From: Ruminococcaceae bacterium UBA6845
Lineage (GTDB): Bacteria; Bacillota; Clostridia; Oscillospirales; Acutalibacteraceae
Assembly: GCA_002449395.1 (NCBI GenBank)
Contig: DKDP01000013.1
Location: 1-45,308, forward strand
Length of the DNA stretch: 45,308 nucleotides
Direction: 5' to 3'
Both the position numbers and the translations under genes were made by a program. Shown piece by piece: positions 25,684-34,366 of the stretch. Under the pieces are notes generated by a model. The model was not told the origin of the DNA and ran no database searches. It saw only the letters and a list, made by a program, of their open reading frames with translations. Position 1 is the stretch's first letter. Each line of letters begins with the position of its first letter.

Positions 25684-26537
25684 CACTTCTTCACCTCCAA
25701 AATTTTGAGAATAGCCTCGGCACATTCGTTTTCGTCAAGTATGTCGTCGGGGAGCTTATATCCCATTTTTCTGAGCCTGTATGCAAGCTCCGTCGCCTGC
25801 GGGACATCAAGACCCAATTGCTTCATTTTTTCTACGTTTCTGAAAACCTCTTTCGGCGTTCCGTCAAGTGCGATTCTTCCGCCGTCCATAACAACAACCC
25901 TGTCCGCCTTGACCGCCTCGTCCATATAGTGAGTGATCAGAATAACCGTAATTCCGAACTCCTTGTTGAGCTTCATTACGGTGTCCATAACCTCTTTTCT
26001 GCCCTGAGGGTCAAGCATTGCGGTAGGCTCGTCCATAACAATACATTTTGTATTCATAGCGATAACGCCTGCGATTGCAACTCTCTGCTTCTGTCCGCCA
26101 GAAAGACGGTGCGGTTCACGCTTGCGGAACTCATACATTCCGACCGCTTTAAGCGCATTGTCAACGGCTTTTCTGATTTCGGCGGGTTCAACTCCAAGGT
26201 TTTCGGGGCCGAATGCAACATCGTCCTCGACAATCGTCGCAACGATCTGATTATCGGGGTTCTGAAAAACCATACCGACCGTTCTGCGTATGTCAACCGT
26301 CTTGCTCTCGTCGGAGGTGTCCATTCCCTCGACCGTAACCTTGCCCTTATTCGGCACAAGTATACCGTTAATCAGCTTTGCAACGGTCGATTTGCCGCAG
26401 CCGTTGTGACCGAGGACAGCAAGAAACTGACCTTCGGGCACATTGAGGCTGAAATCGTTGACTGCTCTGACAACGCCCTCATCCTCAAGCTCGTAGGCGA
26501 ATGAAACATTATCGAATTTTATAAAGGTATCGCTCAT
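25683..26537 (-). CDS. ecfA1: ECF transporter ATPase EcfA1
   Basis: This 284-residue cytoplasmic ABC ATPase pairs with EcfA2. Walker A is GHNGCGKST, the Q-loop lies in VFQNPDNQIVA (typical of EcfA1), the signature is LSGGQKQRVAIAG and Walker B is CIVMDEPTAMLD, followed by ITHYMDEAV. The C-terminal tail GLDVPQATELAYRLRKMG matches the family's helical end. A GGAG lies upstream of the ATG. The methyltransferase gene ends 18 bases upstream, so it is probably in the same transcript. Confidence 0.95.
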   Translation of the reverse strand: MSDTFIKFDNVSFAYELEDEGVVRAVNDFSLNVPEGQFLAVLGHNGCGKSTVAKLINGILVPNKGKVTVEGMDTSDESKTVDIRRTVGMVFQNPDNQIVATIVEDDVAFGPENLGVEPAEIRKAVDNALKAVGMYEFRKREPHRLSGGQKQRVAIAGVIAMNTKCIVMDEPTAMLDPQGRKEVMDTVMKLNKEFGITVILITHYMDEAVKADRVVVMDGGRIALDGTPKEVFRNVEKMKQLGLDVPQATELAYRLRKMGYKLPDDILDENECAEAILKILEVKK

Positions 26538-26555
26538 ATTCCGTGTTTCTCCGAA

Positions 26556-27419
26556 TTATTTTTTCCAAATTGCCGATGCGCCGCACGGCAGAACCATTCC
26601 CGTCTGTGTAACGGGCAAGCCAATCTCACTGCCCGTCACCTTTCCGCCGAATTTCGGCACGACAAGCGCACCCAAAATATACTGCATAACAGCCGGTGAA
26701 AGTCCCGTTGTGTATGAATTTATAAGCATCATTATCGGGTCGTCCGAAAGCACCTCGGTGCAAAGCTCAACGAAGCCGTAAACCTCGTCCTCCAGCTTCC
26801 AGACCTCTCCGCCGGGACCTCTGCCGTATGACGGCGGATCCATAATGATAATATCGTATTTATTGCCCCTGCGGATTTCACGTTGAACAAACTTTATGCA
26901 GTCGTCAACGATCCAGCGAACGGGTCTGTCAGCAACCTTTGATGCTGCCGCATTTTCCTTTGCCCAGTTGACCATTCCCTTTGAAGCGTCAACGTGGACA
27001 ACCTGCGCCCCCGCTTTAAGGCAAGCGACCGTTGCGCCGCCCGTGTAAGAAAACAGGTTGAGAACCTTTACGGATCTGTCCGCATTTCTGATAAGCTCAG
27101 CTGTGTAGTCCCAGTTGACCGCCTGCTCGGGGAAAATTCCCGTGTGCTTAAAGCCCATTGTTTTAACATTCAGGCTAAGCTCTTTATAATTGATACGCCA
27201 TGCGTCGGGAGTTTTTCTTAAAATCTCCCAATGACCTCCGCCCGTTGAAGAGCGGAGATATCTGGCGTTAGCTTTTTTCCATAGCGGATGCTTTTTCGGA
27301 GTTTTCCATATAACCTGCGGGTCGGGACGGATAAGGATAACCTCACCCCAACGCTCAAGTCTTTCTCCGTCGGAGCAATCCAGCAATTCATAATCCTTCC
27401 AACCGTCGGCAACTCTCAT
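26556..27419 (-). CDS. Class I SAM-dependent methyltransferase (RlmI/RlmL-like)
   Basis: This 287-residue Rossmann-fold methyltransferase has motif I VLNLFSYTGGATVAC, motif II VVHVDASKG and the catalytic DPPSYGRGPGGEVW, all typical of the RlmI/RlmK-type enzymes that methylate cytosine or guanine in 23S rRNA. It lacks the N-terminal PUA domain of RlmI and has its own N-terminal segment (ILIRPDPQVIW). The exact RNA target is not clear. GGAGG is placed nine bases before the ATG. It lies between glmM (15 bases) and ecfA1 (18 bases). Confidence 0.85.
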   Translation of the reverse strand: MRVADGWKDYELLDCSDGERLERWGEVILIRPDPQVIWKTPKKHPLWKKANARYLRSSTGGGHWEILRKTPDAWRINYKELSLNVKTMGFKHTGIFPEQAVNWDYTAELIRNADRSVKVLNLFSYTGGATVACLKAGAQVVHVDASKGMVNWAKENAAASKVADRPVRWIVDDCIKFVQREIRRGNKYDIIIMDPPSYGRGPGGEVWKLEDEVYGFVELCTEVLSDDPIMMLINSYTTGLSPAVMQYILGALVVPKFGGKVTGSEIGLPVTQTGMVLPCGASAIWKK

Positions 27420-27434
27420 TTCAGCATCCTCCGT

Positions 27435-28787
27435 TTATATAAGTCTTTCTTTAACTACCTCTGCAATTTCCTCGGCAAGGGTCTGAATCTTGTCCTTATC
27501 CCTGCCCTCGAGCATAACTCTTACAAGCGGCTCTGTGCCCGAAACACGGACAAGCACTCTGCCCGAATCGCCGAGCTCCTTCTCTGCGCTTGCAATTGCC
27601 TTTTTGATCTCCTCGTCCTTGTCGTAGCGAGCCTTACCCATCTGGGAAACCCTGACATTGATAAGAACCTGCGGAAAAACTTCCATCTCAGCCGCAAGCT
27701 CGGAGAGCTTTTTGCCTGTTCTCTTCATAACTGCAAGCAGCTGAAGAGCCGTAAGCTGACCGTCGCCCGTTGAAGCATAGTCGAAGAAAATAACGTGACC
27801 CGACTGCTCACCGCCGATCTTGAAGTTGTTCTCTTTCATATTTTCAAGAACGTATCTGTCGCCGACCTTTGTGATCTCGGTTCTGATTCCGTTCTTCTTG
27901 CAGAACTCGAAAAAGCCCATATTGCTCATTACCGTGACAACTGCTGTGTCATCGGTAAGGACACCACGGTTTTTCATATCCTTGGCGCAAATTGCGATAA
28001 TCTTATCACCGTCAACAAGCTCGCCGTTCTCGTCAACAGCCAACATTCTGTCGGCGTCGCCGTCGAAAGCAAATCCAACGTCACAGCCGTACTCCTTGAC
28101 ATATCTCTGAAGTCCTGCCATATGCGTTGAGCCGCACTCACGGTTGATATTAATACCGTTCGGCATTGACGATTTGATGTGGCAGTCAACTCCGAGCTCG
28201 GTGAAAAGATCGGGAGCCGTTACGCTTGCCGCACCGTTGGCGCAGTCAAGAGCAACCTTGTAGCCCGAGAAATCCATATCCTCAACAGTGGAAATGAGGT
28301 GTCGTGTGTAATCGAATGTCGGCATTTCGGAGCTTCTGATTCGTCCGATATCCGCACCGATTTTAACCGGCGGCTGTGTCACGCCGTCAAGGATAATCGC
28401 CTCAATCTTCTCCTCCAGCTCATCGGGGAGCTTATAGCCGTCCGCCTGGAAGATTTTGATGCCGTTGTATTCGCACGGGTTGTGTGAAGCGGTGATCATA
28501 ACCGCCGCATCGTACTCGTATTTTTTTACAAGAAATGCAACCGCAGGAGTGGGAAGCACGCCGAGCTGCATAACGTCGGCGCCGACCGAGCAAAGACCTG
28601 CCGTAATCGCAGAGCAAAGCATATTTGATGAAATTCTTGTGTCCATTCCGATCATAACTCTCGGACGCTTTTTGTTCTCGTCAATGAGAACCATCGCAGC
28701 CGCACGGCCGATCTGCATAGCAAGCTCGCAGGTAAGCTCCGAGTTTGCAACTCCTCTTGCACCGTCTGTTCCGAATAATCTGCCCAT
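27435..28787 (-). CDS. glmM: Phosphoglucosamine mutase
   Basis: This is a 450-residue cytoplasmic enzyme that converts glucosamine-6-phosphate to glucosamine-1-phosphate, a precursor of UDP-GlcNAc and peptidoglycan. The start GRLFGTDGARGVAN is diagnostic. The phosphoserine loop is MITASHNPCEYNG (near residue 100), the metal loop is FDGDADRML (near 240), and the phosphate-binding end is VRVSGTEPLVRVM. The length is standard. ACGGAGGTCATTTT precedes the ATG. It lies 15 bases after ruvB in the minus-strand run. Confidence 0.97.
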   Translation of the reverse strand: MGRLFGTDGARGVANSELTCELAMQIGRAAAMVLIDENKKRPRVMIGMDTRISSNMLCSAITAGLCSVGADVMQLGVLPTPAVAFLVKKYEYDAAVMITASHNPCEYNGIKIFQADGYKLPDELEEKIEAIILDGVTQPPVKIGADIGRIRSSEMPTFDYTRHLISTVEDMDFSGYKVALDCANGAASVTAPDLFTELGVDCHIKSSMPNGININRECGSTHMAGLQRYVKEYGCDVGFAFDGDADRMLAVDENGELVDGDKIIAICAKDMKNRGVLTDDTAVVTVMSNMGFFEFCKKNGIRTEITKVGDRYVLENMKENNFKIGGEQSGHVIFFDYASTGDGQLTALQLLAVMKRTGKKLSELAAEMEVFPQVLINVRVSQMGKARYDKDEEIKKAIASAEKELGDSGRVLVRVSGTEPLVRVMLEGRDKDKIQTLAEEIAEVVKERLI

Positions 28788-28802
28788 AAAATGACCTCCG
28801 AA

Positions 28803-29873
28803 TTAAAGTTCAAATTTTTGCTGTTCCATCAACGGAACCGGGTTGTTATTTGCTCCGTTCTGTGCAGGCATCGGCATGCCCAAATGAGCATAGCCGGCAG
28901 GCGTAACCATACGTCCTCTCGGAGTTCTCGAAAGAAATCCGATCTGCATCAGGTACGGTTCATAGACATCTTCAATGGTGATCGCTTCCTCGCCTATTGC
29001 GGCGGCGATCGTTTCAAGTCCGACGGGACCTCCGTTGTAGTTCTTTATCATCGCCGTAAGGAGAAGTCGGTCGATCGAGTCAAGACCGAGAGGGTCAACC
29101 TCAAGACGATTGAGCGCAAGGTCGGCGTTTTCGTCGGTGATAACGCCGTTGCCGAGCACCTGTGCAAAGTCACGGACACGCTTCAAAAATCTGTTTGCGA
29201 TTCTCGGCGTTCCTCTTGAACGGGAGGCTATCTGATAAGCTCCCTCGTCGGTTATTTCTATATTAAGTATTCCTGCACTTCTCTTAACGATATTGCTCAA
29301 ATCCTCGGGCGAATAAAGCTCGAGCCTTGCAATAACGCCGAAACGGTCACGAAGCGGCGCACTGAGCTGTCCTGCCCTCGTCGTTGCGCCGACAAGGGTG
29401 AACCTCGGCAAATCAATTCTTATGCTCCTTGCCGACGGGCCCTGACCGATGATTATATCAAGCGCATTGTCCTCCATCGCCGGATAGAGAACCTCCTCGA
29501 CGCTCCTGTTCATTCTGTGAATCTCGTCGATAAAAAGTACGTCGCCCTCGCTGAGATTGGTAAGCAATGCGGCAAGATCCTTTGGCTTTTCAATAGCAGG
29601 ACCCGAGGTCACACGGAAGTTAACGCCCATCTCGTTGGCAATGATGCCTGCAAGCGTAGTCTTTCCGAGACCCGGAGGGCCGTAGAGAAGCACGTGGTCA
29701 AGCGGCTCATTTCTCTTCTTCGCCGCCTCTATATAAATCGAAAGATTTTCCTTAACCTTAGTCTGTCCGATATAGTCGCTCATCGTCCTCGGACGGAGCT
29801 GAAACTCAACATCCGAGTCATTGTCCATATACTCGGGGGCGACTATTCTGTTTTCAAAATCCATATCTTCCAT
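28803..29873 (-). CDS. ruvB: Holliday junction branch migration ATPase RuvB
   Basis: This 356-residue AAA+ motor works with RuvA to move Holliday junctions. Walker A is YGPPGLGKTT, Walker B is LFIDEIHRM, sensor 1 is LVGATTRAG, and the arginine-finger region GVIARLELY and the C-terminal winged-helix end (QIGFLSRTPRGRM) are all present. It has a slightly long, acidic N-terminus. AGGAGGGGACGAT places the start at 29873. ruvA ends 12 bases upstream, so they form the standard ruvAB pair. Confidence 0.97.
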   Translation of the reverse strand: MEDMDFENRIVAPEYMDNDSDVEFQLRPRTMSDYIGQTKVKENLSIYIEAAKKRNEPLDHVLLYGPPGLGKTTLAGIIANEMGVNFRVTSGPAIEKPKDLAALLTNLSEGDVLFIDEIHRMNRSVEEVLYPAMEDNALDIIIGQGPSARSIRIDLPRFTLVGATTRAGQLSAPLRDRFGVIARLELYSPEDLSNIVKRSAGILNIEITDEGAYQIASRSRGTPRIANRFLKRVRDFAQVLGNGVITDENADLALNRLEVDPLGLDSIDRLLLTAMIKNYNGGPVGLETIAAAIGEEAITIEDVYEPYLMQIGFLSRTPRGRMVTPAGYAHLGMPMPAQNGANNNPVPLMEQQKFEL

Positions 29874-29885
29874 ATCGTCCCCTCC

Positions 29886-30479
29886 TTATATCAATGATTT
29901 CAGCGCCTGACGGATAAGCTCCTCAACAGGCAGATTGCTGTCTAACTTGCCGAGTGCGACAGCTGCCTCGGATCGGCTGTAACCGAGCTGAACAAGAGCC
30001 TCCACAGCCTCGCTTACATTCTCCGCACCTGCCGACATCTGAACAGCTCCGACAAGCTCGGACTGCTCCTCGGTAAGTTCTGCACTGAACTTGTTTTTGA
30101 GTTCAAGAATAATTCTGTTTGCTATCTTTGCACCGACGCCCTGTGCCTTAGTGATCGACTTTGCGTCGCCCGAAGCAATGCTTAAAGCGAGCTTATCGGG
30201 AGTCAGCACGGAAAGTATTGCAAGCGCCGCCTTGGGACCTACGCCCGAAACTGTGATGAGCTGCTTGAATGCGTCAAGCTCATTCGGTGTTGAGAAACCG
30301 TAAAGCTCCATTGCGTCCTCACGGACATTGAGGTAGGTGTAAACCGTCGTTTCCGTGTTGAGCGCAACGTTTTTCAATGTGTTCATCGTGGAAAAGCAGA
30401 AGAACGCAATTCCGCCGCACTGAACTGCCAGTCCGTTCTGATCGAGGGCAATAACCTTGCCCGTAAGAGAATATATCAT
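29886..30479 (-). CDS. ruvA: Holliday junction branch migration protein RuvA
   Basis: This 197-residue protein binds Holliday junctions as a tetramer and recruits RuvB. The N-terminal OB-fold (MIYSLTGKVIALDQNGL) is followed by two helix-hairpin-helix motifs: TVSGVGPKAALAIL and AQGVGAKIANRIILEL. The C-terminal domain III (EAVEALVQLGYSRSEA) contacts RuvB. The length is normal. ruvC, which resolves the junctions, lies upstream on the same strand but is separated by a repeat of about 300 bases. Confidence 0.97.
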   Translation of the reverse strand: MIYSLTGKVIALDQNGLAVQCGGIAFFCFSTMNTLKNVALNTETTVYTYLNVREDAMELYGFSTPNELDAFKQLITVSGVGPKAALAILSVLTPDKLALSIASGDAKSITKAQGVGAKIANRIILELKNKFSAELTEEQSELVGAVQMSAGAENVSEAVEALVQLGYSRSEAAVALGKLDSNLPVEELIRQALKSLI

Positions 30480-30519
30480 CGTTTTCCGCCTTTCGGTAAA
30501 TTATTTTTTTGCAGAAATT

Positions 30520-30826
30520 TTTCTTGCCTCACATGAATGTGAGGTGGCTTCGGTGGATTTGCGCCGAAGTCGGAGGGGTTAAATTAATTTCTATCAATTT
30601 CTCTATAAACCCCTCAGTCACGGACAAGCCGTGACAGCTCCCCTAAAGGGGCGCCTATTATAGTTTCTGCTGATATTTACGTTACTTTCAGCCTCCCCTT
30701 GAAGCAAGGGGAGGGGGACCGCTTGCGGTGGTGGGGATTTGACTTATCAAATAGACATATGATTTTTTACTCCCTCAGTCAGCTTCGCTGACAGCTCCCC
30801 CAAGGAGGAGCCCACGCTCAAAAGCA
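30520..30826. repeat. Interspersed palindromic repeat cluster, locus R4 (between ruvC and ruvA)
   Basis: Two units lie in tandem. Unit 1 has arm A at 30520-30588, with a CTTCGG/CCGAAG hairpin, and arm B at 30607-30655, with GTCACGG/CCGTGAC (30617-30635). Unit 2 has arm A at about 30690-30740, with a perfect CCTCCCCTTG/CAAGGGGAGG hairpin and ACCGC/GCGGT, and arm B at about 30769-30820, with GTCAGC/GCTGAC (30778-30792), ending GGAGGAGCCCACGCTC like R2. It fills most of the 365-base gap. No ORF was seen. Confidence 0.82.
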
Positions 30827-30844
30827 ATTACTTCTTATATTTCC

Positions 30845-31345
30845 TCAATAATACTTCTTCAGCTTTCCGACGAGCGAACCGCTGGTGTGTGCATGGCAGA
30901 TTGCCATTGCGAGGGCGTCCGCCGTGTCGTCGGGCTTAGGTATTTCATCAAATTTCAGCATAATGCGCATCATTTCCTGCACCTGCTTTTTCTCGGCTCT
31001 GCCGTAGCCGACAACGCTCTGCTTAACCTGAAGCGGCGTGTATTCGGCAATTTCAAGCCCGTGGAGCTGTGCCGTCAGCACGATAACTCCCCTCGCCTGT
31101 GCAACGTCGATTACCGTTTTTGCGTTCGTATTATAAAAGAGCTTTTCAATCGCCATAACGTCGGGCTTGTAGTGCGTCATTATCAAATCAAGCTCACGGT
31201 AGATAATCTCCAACCGCTTGTTGAAAGGCGTTCCTGCCTTGGTCGTTATTGCGCCGTAGCCGAGCACTTTGAAATGATTGTTGCTGTATTCCAGCACGCC
31301 GTAGCCGATTATCGCATAGCCGGGGTCAATTCCTAAAATTATCAT
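30845..31345 (-). CDS. ruvC: Holliday junction resolvase RuvC
   Basis: This 166-residue endonuclease cuts Holliday junctions moved by RuvAB. The four catalytic acids of the RNase H fold can be seen: Asp7 in GIDPGYAIIGYG, Glu67 in AIEKLFYN, and Asp140/Asp143 in PDDTADALAMAICHAH. The length is standard. The start overlaps the der stop by one base (TAATG). The repeat locus R4 begins 19 bases past the stop. Confidence 0.97.
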   Translation of the reverse strand: MIILGIDPGYAIIGYGVLEYSNNHFKVLGYGAITTKAGTPFNKRLEIIYRELDLIMTHYKPDVMAIEKLFYNTNAKTVIDVAQARGVIVLTAQLHGLEIAEYTPLQVKQSVVGYGRAEKKQVQEMMRIMLKFDEIPKPDDTADALAMAICHAHTSGSLVGKLKKYY

Positions 31346-32670
31346 TATTTCTTTTCGTCTCTTTCACGGATTACCATTTTTGTCGGCGTACCCTCAAGTC
31401 CGAAAACCTCACGGATCTGATTATCAATATACCGCTGATAGCTGTAATGAAAAAGATCCTTGCGGTTAACGAAGCAGACAAATGTCGGCGGTCTTGTTGA
31501 AGCCTGCGTAATATAATATATTTTAAGCCGTCTGCCTTTATCCGTCGGCGGCTGAACTCTCGCTGTCGCTTCGGCAAGGATATCGTTGAGCTTGCCCGTC
31601 GAAATTCTCATTGCATTCTGAGTATCAACAAACTTTATAAGCTCAAAAAGTCTGTCAAGTCGCTGACCCGTCTTTGCCGAGATGAAAATAATCGGCGCAT
31701 ACGACATAAACGAAAAATCGTTCATCAGCTTTTTACGGTAGCTGTCCATGGTCTTGCCGTCCTTTTCGACCGCATCCCATTTATTTACGGCGATAATGCA
31801 CGCCTTGCCGAGGTCGTGTGCGATTCCCGCAACCTTTGAATCCTGCTCCGTGAAGCCCTCCTGTGCGTCAATCATAATAACGCAAACGGTTGCTCTTTCA
31901 ACAGCCATTCTCGCACGGAGAACGCTGTATTTTTCAATCGCCTCTTCAACCTTGCTCTTGCGGCGGATACCTGCCGTGTCGATGAAAATAAATTTTCCAA
32001 ACTGATTTTCAATCAGCGTGTCGGTTGCGTCTCTCGTTGTGCCTGCAATGTTTGAAACGATAACTCGCTCCTCGCCTGCAATGGCATTGATAAGTGAGGA
32101 TTTGCCGACATTCGGCTTGCCGATAACGGCGACACGGATTCTGTCGTCATCCTCGTCCTCATCTTCCTCCTCGGGGAAGTATTTGATAACCTCATCGAGC
32201 AGATCGCCCGTGCCGTGGCCGTGAACAGCCGAAACTCTTATCGGCTCGCCGAGGCAGAGGTTGTAGAACTCGTAAAATTCCATCGGGGGTTCACCGATTG
32301 TGTCGCACTTGTTTACGCAAAGTACGATCGGCTTGCCGCTCTTAATAAGCATTGAGGCAACCTCCTGGTCGGTCGCAACAACGCCTGTTCTCATATCCGT
32401 GACGAAAATTATAACGTCTGCACTGTCAATGGCAATCTGAGCCTGACGGCGCATCTGCGAAAGAATAACATCGTCCGAATCGGGCTCAATTCCGCCTGTA
32501 TCAACTAAAAGGAAATTATGGTTGAGCCATTCGCAATCGCCGTAAATTCTGTCACGGGTAACGCCCGGCGTATCGTCAACAATCGAAAGGCGCTGACCAA
32601 CTAATTTATTGAAAAGCGTGGATTTTCCGACATTCGGTCTGCCAACGACGGCAACTATCGGTCTTGCCAT
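31345..32670 (-). CDS. der: Ribosome-assembly GTPase Der (EngA)
   Basis: This 441-residue protein has two GTPase domains in tandem and is needed for 50S subunit assembly. Domain 1 has GRPNVGKST, DTPG and NKCD. Domain 2 has GKPNVGKSS, DTAGIRR and NKWD. Between them lies an acidic linker (EEEDEDEDDD), and the C-terminus is the KH-like RNA-binding domain (YYITQASTRPPTFVCFVN). It starts one base beyond the stop of the DUF512 gene with the ribosome site inside that gene's end, and it is coupled to ruvC. Confidence 0.97.
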   Translation of the reverse strand: MARPIVAVVGRPNVGKSTLFNKLVGQRLSIVDDTPGVTRDRIYGDCEWLNHNFLLVDTGGIEPDSDDVILSQMRRQAQIAIDSADVIIFVTDMRTGVVATDQEVASMLIKSGKPIVLCVNKCDTIGEPPMEFYEFYNLCLGEPIRVSAVHGHGTGDLLDEVIKYFPEEEDEDEDDDRIRVAVIGKPNVGKSSLINAIAGEERVIVSNIAGTTRDATDTLIENQFGKFIFIDTAGIRRKSKVEEAIEKYSVLRARMAVERATVCVIMIDAQEGFTEQDSKVAGIAHDLGKACIIAVNKWDAVEKDGKTMDSYRKKLMNDFSFMSYAPIIFISAKTGQRLDRLFELIKFVDTQNAMRISTGKLNDILAEATARVQPPTDKGRRLKIYYITQASTRPPTFVCFVNRKDLFHYSYQRYIDNQIREVFGLEGTPTKMVIRERDEKK

Positions 32671-32671
32671 A

Positions 32672-33988
32672 TTATCCCTCCTGTTCTCCTAAAATTTTAT
32701 CAAGCATTTCATACCCGTCATTCTCAACAGGCGTGACCTTTATTCCTAATTTTTGTGAAAGCTCCTTAACGGACATATCGTCAAGAAAAATATCCCTCTC
32801 GCTTCTCAGCGCAACCGCAGGGAAAAGCAGTTCATCATAGAGCTTCGTATTTTCAAGCCCTGCGATTATATCCCTGCCGCAGAGAAGCCCTGCAACGGTT
32901 ATCCTCTCGCCGAAAAGTCTGTTCGGAATTTTCACAACCTCGATATGAATATTCGTGACCTTTTTCTCAACGGTCTTTGCGATATATTCGATCAGCCTGA
33001 ATGCTGCCGCACCCGTTACCATTGTAATTCGGCGCTCATTCGGCAAGGCATAGCCCTCGGGAATATCCTTTATCGCTTCTTCAAACTCGTGCTTCAGCAA
33101 AGCCCACATTCCGACGCCGTTTTCAAGCTGTATAAAATCGCCGTAGCGGCTGCAATCGGGCATCGGCAAATCGGCATTGAGATAGAACTCATCCGAAGCA
33201 AAAGCGATATTCATATTATTATAACACATAAATTGAGAATTGTAACTATCAATTCTCGAAATTACGTCCAAAGATTGCTCTTTTGTGAAAGGATTTAAGC
33301 CCGTCAGCCCGTCACGGTGGCATGAAAGACCGACAGGAACGGCGGCAATGCTCTGAACCGACGGGTACATTTTACCCAATTCCTCCAAAGAATAGGTCAG
33401 CTCGTCGCCGTCATTGTAGCCCGGGCACAGCACAAGCTGGGTATTCAGCTTGATTCCCGCATCGGCAAGTTTCTTAACATAATCAAGCACCTTACCGGCA
33501 CGTTTGTTGCCCATCATTTTAACACGAAGCTCGGGGTTCATAGTGTGAACCGAGATATTAACGGGGCTGATGTGCATTTCGATTATTCTGTCAATATCCC
33601 TCTCGCCGATGTTCGTCAGTGTAACATAGTTGCCGAAAAGGAAAGAGAGGCGTGAATCATCGTCCTTGAAGTAAAGGCTTTCACGCAAGCCTTTCGGGAG
33701 CTGATCAATAAAGCAGAAAATGCAGTTGTTGGCGCAGGAGCGCTGCTTGTCCATAAGGTAGGTCTCAAATTCAAGTCCCGTTTCGCCCTCACCGAGCTTC
33801 AGATGAATTGTTCGGCGTTTGCCGTTCGGCTTTTCGATAACAAGGATCGGAGCGTCGTCAAGATAGAACTGATAATCGAGCACGTCACGGATCTCATGAC
33901 CGTTTACGCTTATCAGCTTGTCCCCCGCTTTCACAAAATGACGTGATGCAGGCGAATGATGCCGGACAGATGAAATTTTAACAGCCAT
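32672..33988 (-). CDS. DUF512 / PDZ-like radical SAM protein
   Basis: This 438-residue protein fits the DUF512 family (a putative FeS-containing oxidoreductase often next to der). Residues 1-70 look like a PDZ-type domain (GDKLISVNGHEIRDV). An Fe-S cluster motif follows, with Cys85, Cys89 and Cys92 (SCANNCIFCFIDQLPKG), the CxxxCxxC spacing of radical SAM enzymes. The DUF512 part follows (ERITVAGLLCGRDI). The reaction is unknown. AAGGAGGGTCTTT precedes the ATG. It is first in a run with der and ruvC; the upstream gap holds a 7-base tandem repeat and the rpmF terminator, with no clear promoter seen. Confidence 0.88.
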   Translation of the reverse strand: MAVKISSVRHHSPASRHFVKAGDKLISVNGHEIRDVLDYQFYLDDAPILVIEKPNGKRRTIHLKLGEGETGLEFETYLMDKQRSCANNCIFCFIDQLPKGLRESLYFKDDDSRLSFLFGNYVTLTNIGERDIDRIIEMHISPVNISVHTMNPELRVKMMGNKRAGKVLDYVKKLADAGIKLNTQLVLCPGYNDGDELTYSLEELGKMYPSVQSIAAVPVGLSCHRDGLTGLNPFTKEQSLDVISRIDSYNSQFMCYNNMNIAFASDEFYLNADLPMPDCSRYGDFIQLENGVGMWALLKHEFEEAIKDIPEGYALPNERRITMVTGAAAFRLIEYIAKTVEKKVTNIHIEVVKIPNRLFGERITVAGLLCGRDIIAGLENTKLYDELLFPAVALRSERDIFLDDMSVKELSQKLGIKVTPVENDGYEMLDKILGEQEG

Positions 33989-34022
33989 AAAGACCCTCCT
34001 TTGCTTGGTTTTTGTGTTGTTA

Positions 34023-34057
34023 TCTAAAATCTAATGTCTAACATCTAATATCTATTC
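34023..34057. repeat. Seven-base tandem repeat TCTAANN, five units
   Basis: Units TCTAAAA, TCTAATG, TCTAACA, TCTAATA and TCTATTC follow without gaps. The first five bases are kept in four of five units, and the last two vary. It lies in the 5' region of the DUF512 gene. Confidence 0.7.
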
Positions 34058-34083
34058 TCGGAAAAAGATCCGTCAAAAAAGTC

Positions 34084-34131
34084 AAAAAGGCAGAGAAGGG
34101 ACTATCAAACAGGTCCAATCTCTACCTTCTC
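34084..34131 (-). terminator. Probable terminator of the DUF177-rpmF operon
   Basis: CCTTCTC (34125-34131) and GAGAAGG (34093-34099) pair across a long loop. On the minus strand the stem is followed by a T5 run (34084-34088). It begins 20 bases past the rpmF stop. The long loop makes it moderate. Confidence 0.5.
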
Positions 34132-34150
34132 CGTTTCACATTGAAAAGAC

Positions 34151-34333
34151 TTATGCGTCCTTCTTGACTACGAGCTTGCCGTTGTAATAACCGCAGGCTG
34201 AGCATACTCTGTGAGCTCTCTTGTACTCACCGCACTGCGGGCACTTTACAAGTGCCGGTGCTTCCATCTTCCAAACGTTTGAACGTCTCTTGTCTCTTCT
34301 CGCCTTAGAAACTCTTCTCTTCGGTACTGCCAT
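34151..34333 (-). CDS. rpmF: 50S ribosomal protein L32
   Basis: This is a 60-residue zinc-binding ribosomal protein. The start MAVPKRRVSKARRDKRR is typical, and the zinc ribbon has Cys31, Cys34, Cys44 and Cys47, so this is the zinc-containing form. It follows the DUF177/YceD gene by 33 bases, a conserved pairing in bacteria, and GGAGGCGCTCAGA precedes the ATG. Confidence 0.97.
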   Translation of the reverse strand: MAVPKRRVSKARRDKRRSNVWKMEAPALVKCPQCGEYKRAHRVCSACGYYNGKLVVKKDA

Positions 34334-34366
34334 TCTGAGCGCCTCCTTAATGCTGATAAATAGTTC

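Noticed and set aside
25668..26504. A 278-codon open frame on the plus strand
   Set aside because: It lies opposite ecfA1, which has all ABC motifs.
30520..30826. A CRISPR-like array in the repeats
   Set aside because: There are only a few unequal copies, in both orientations, with no regular spacers and no cas genes.
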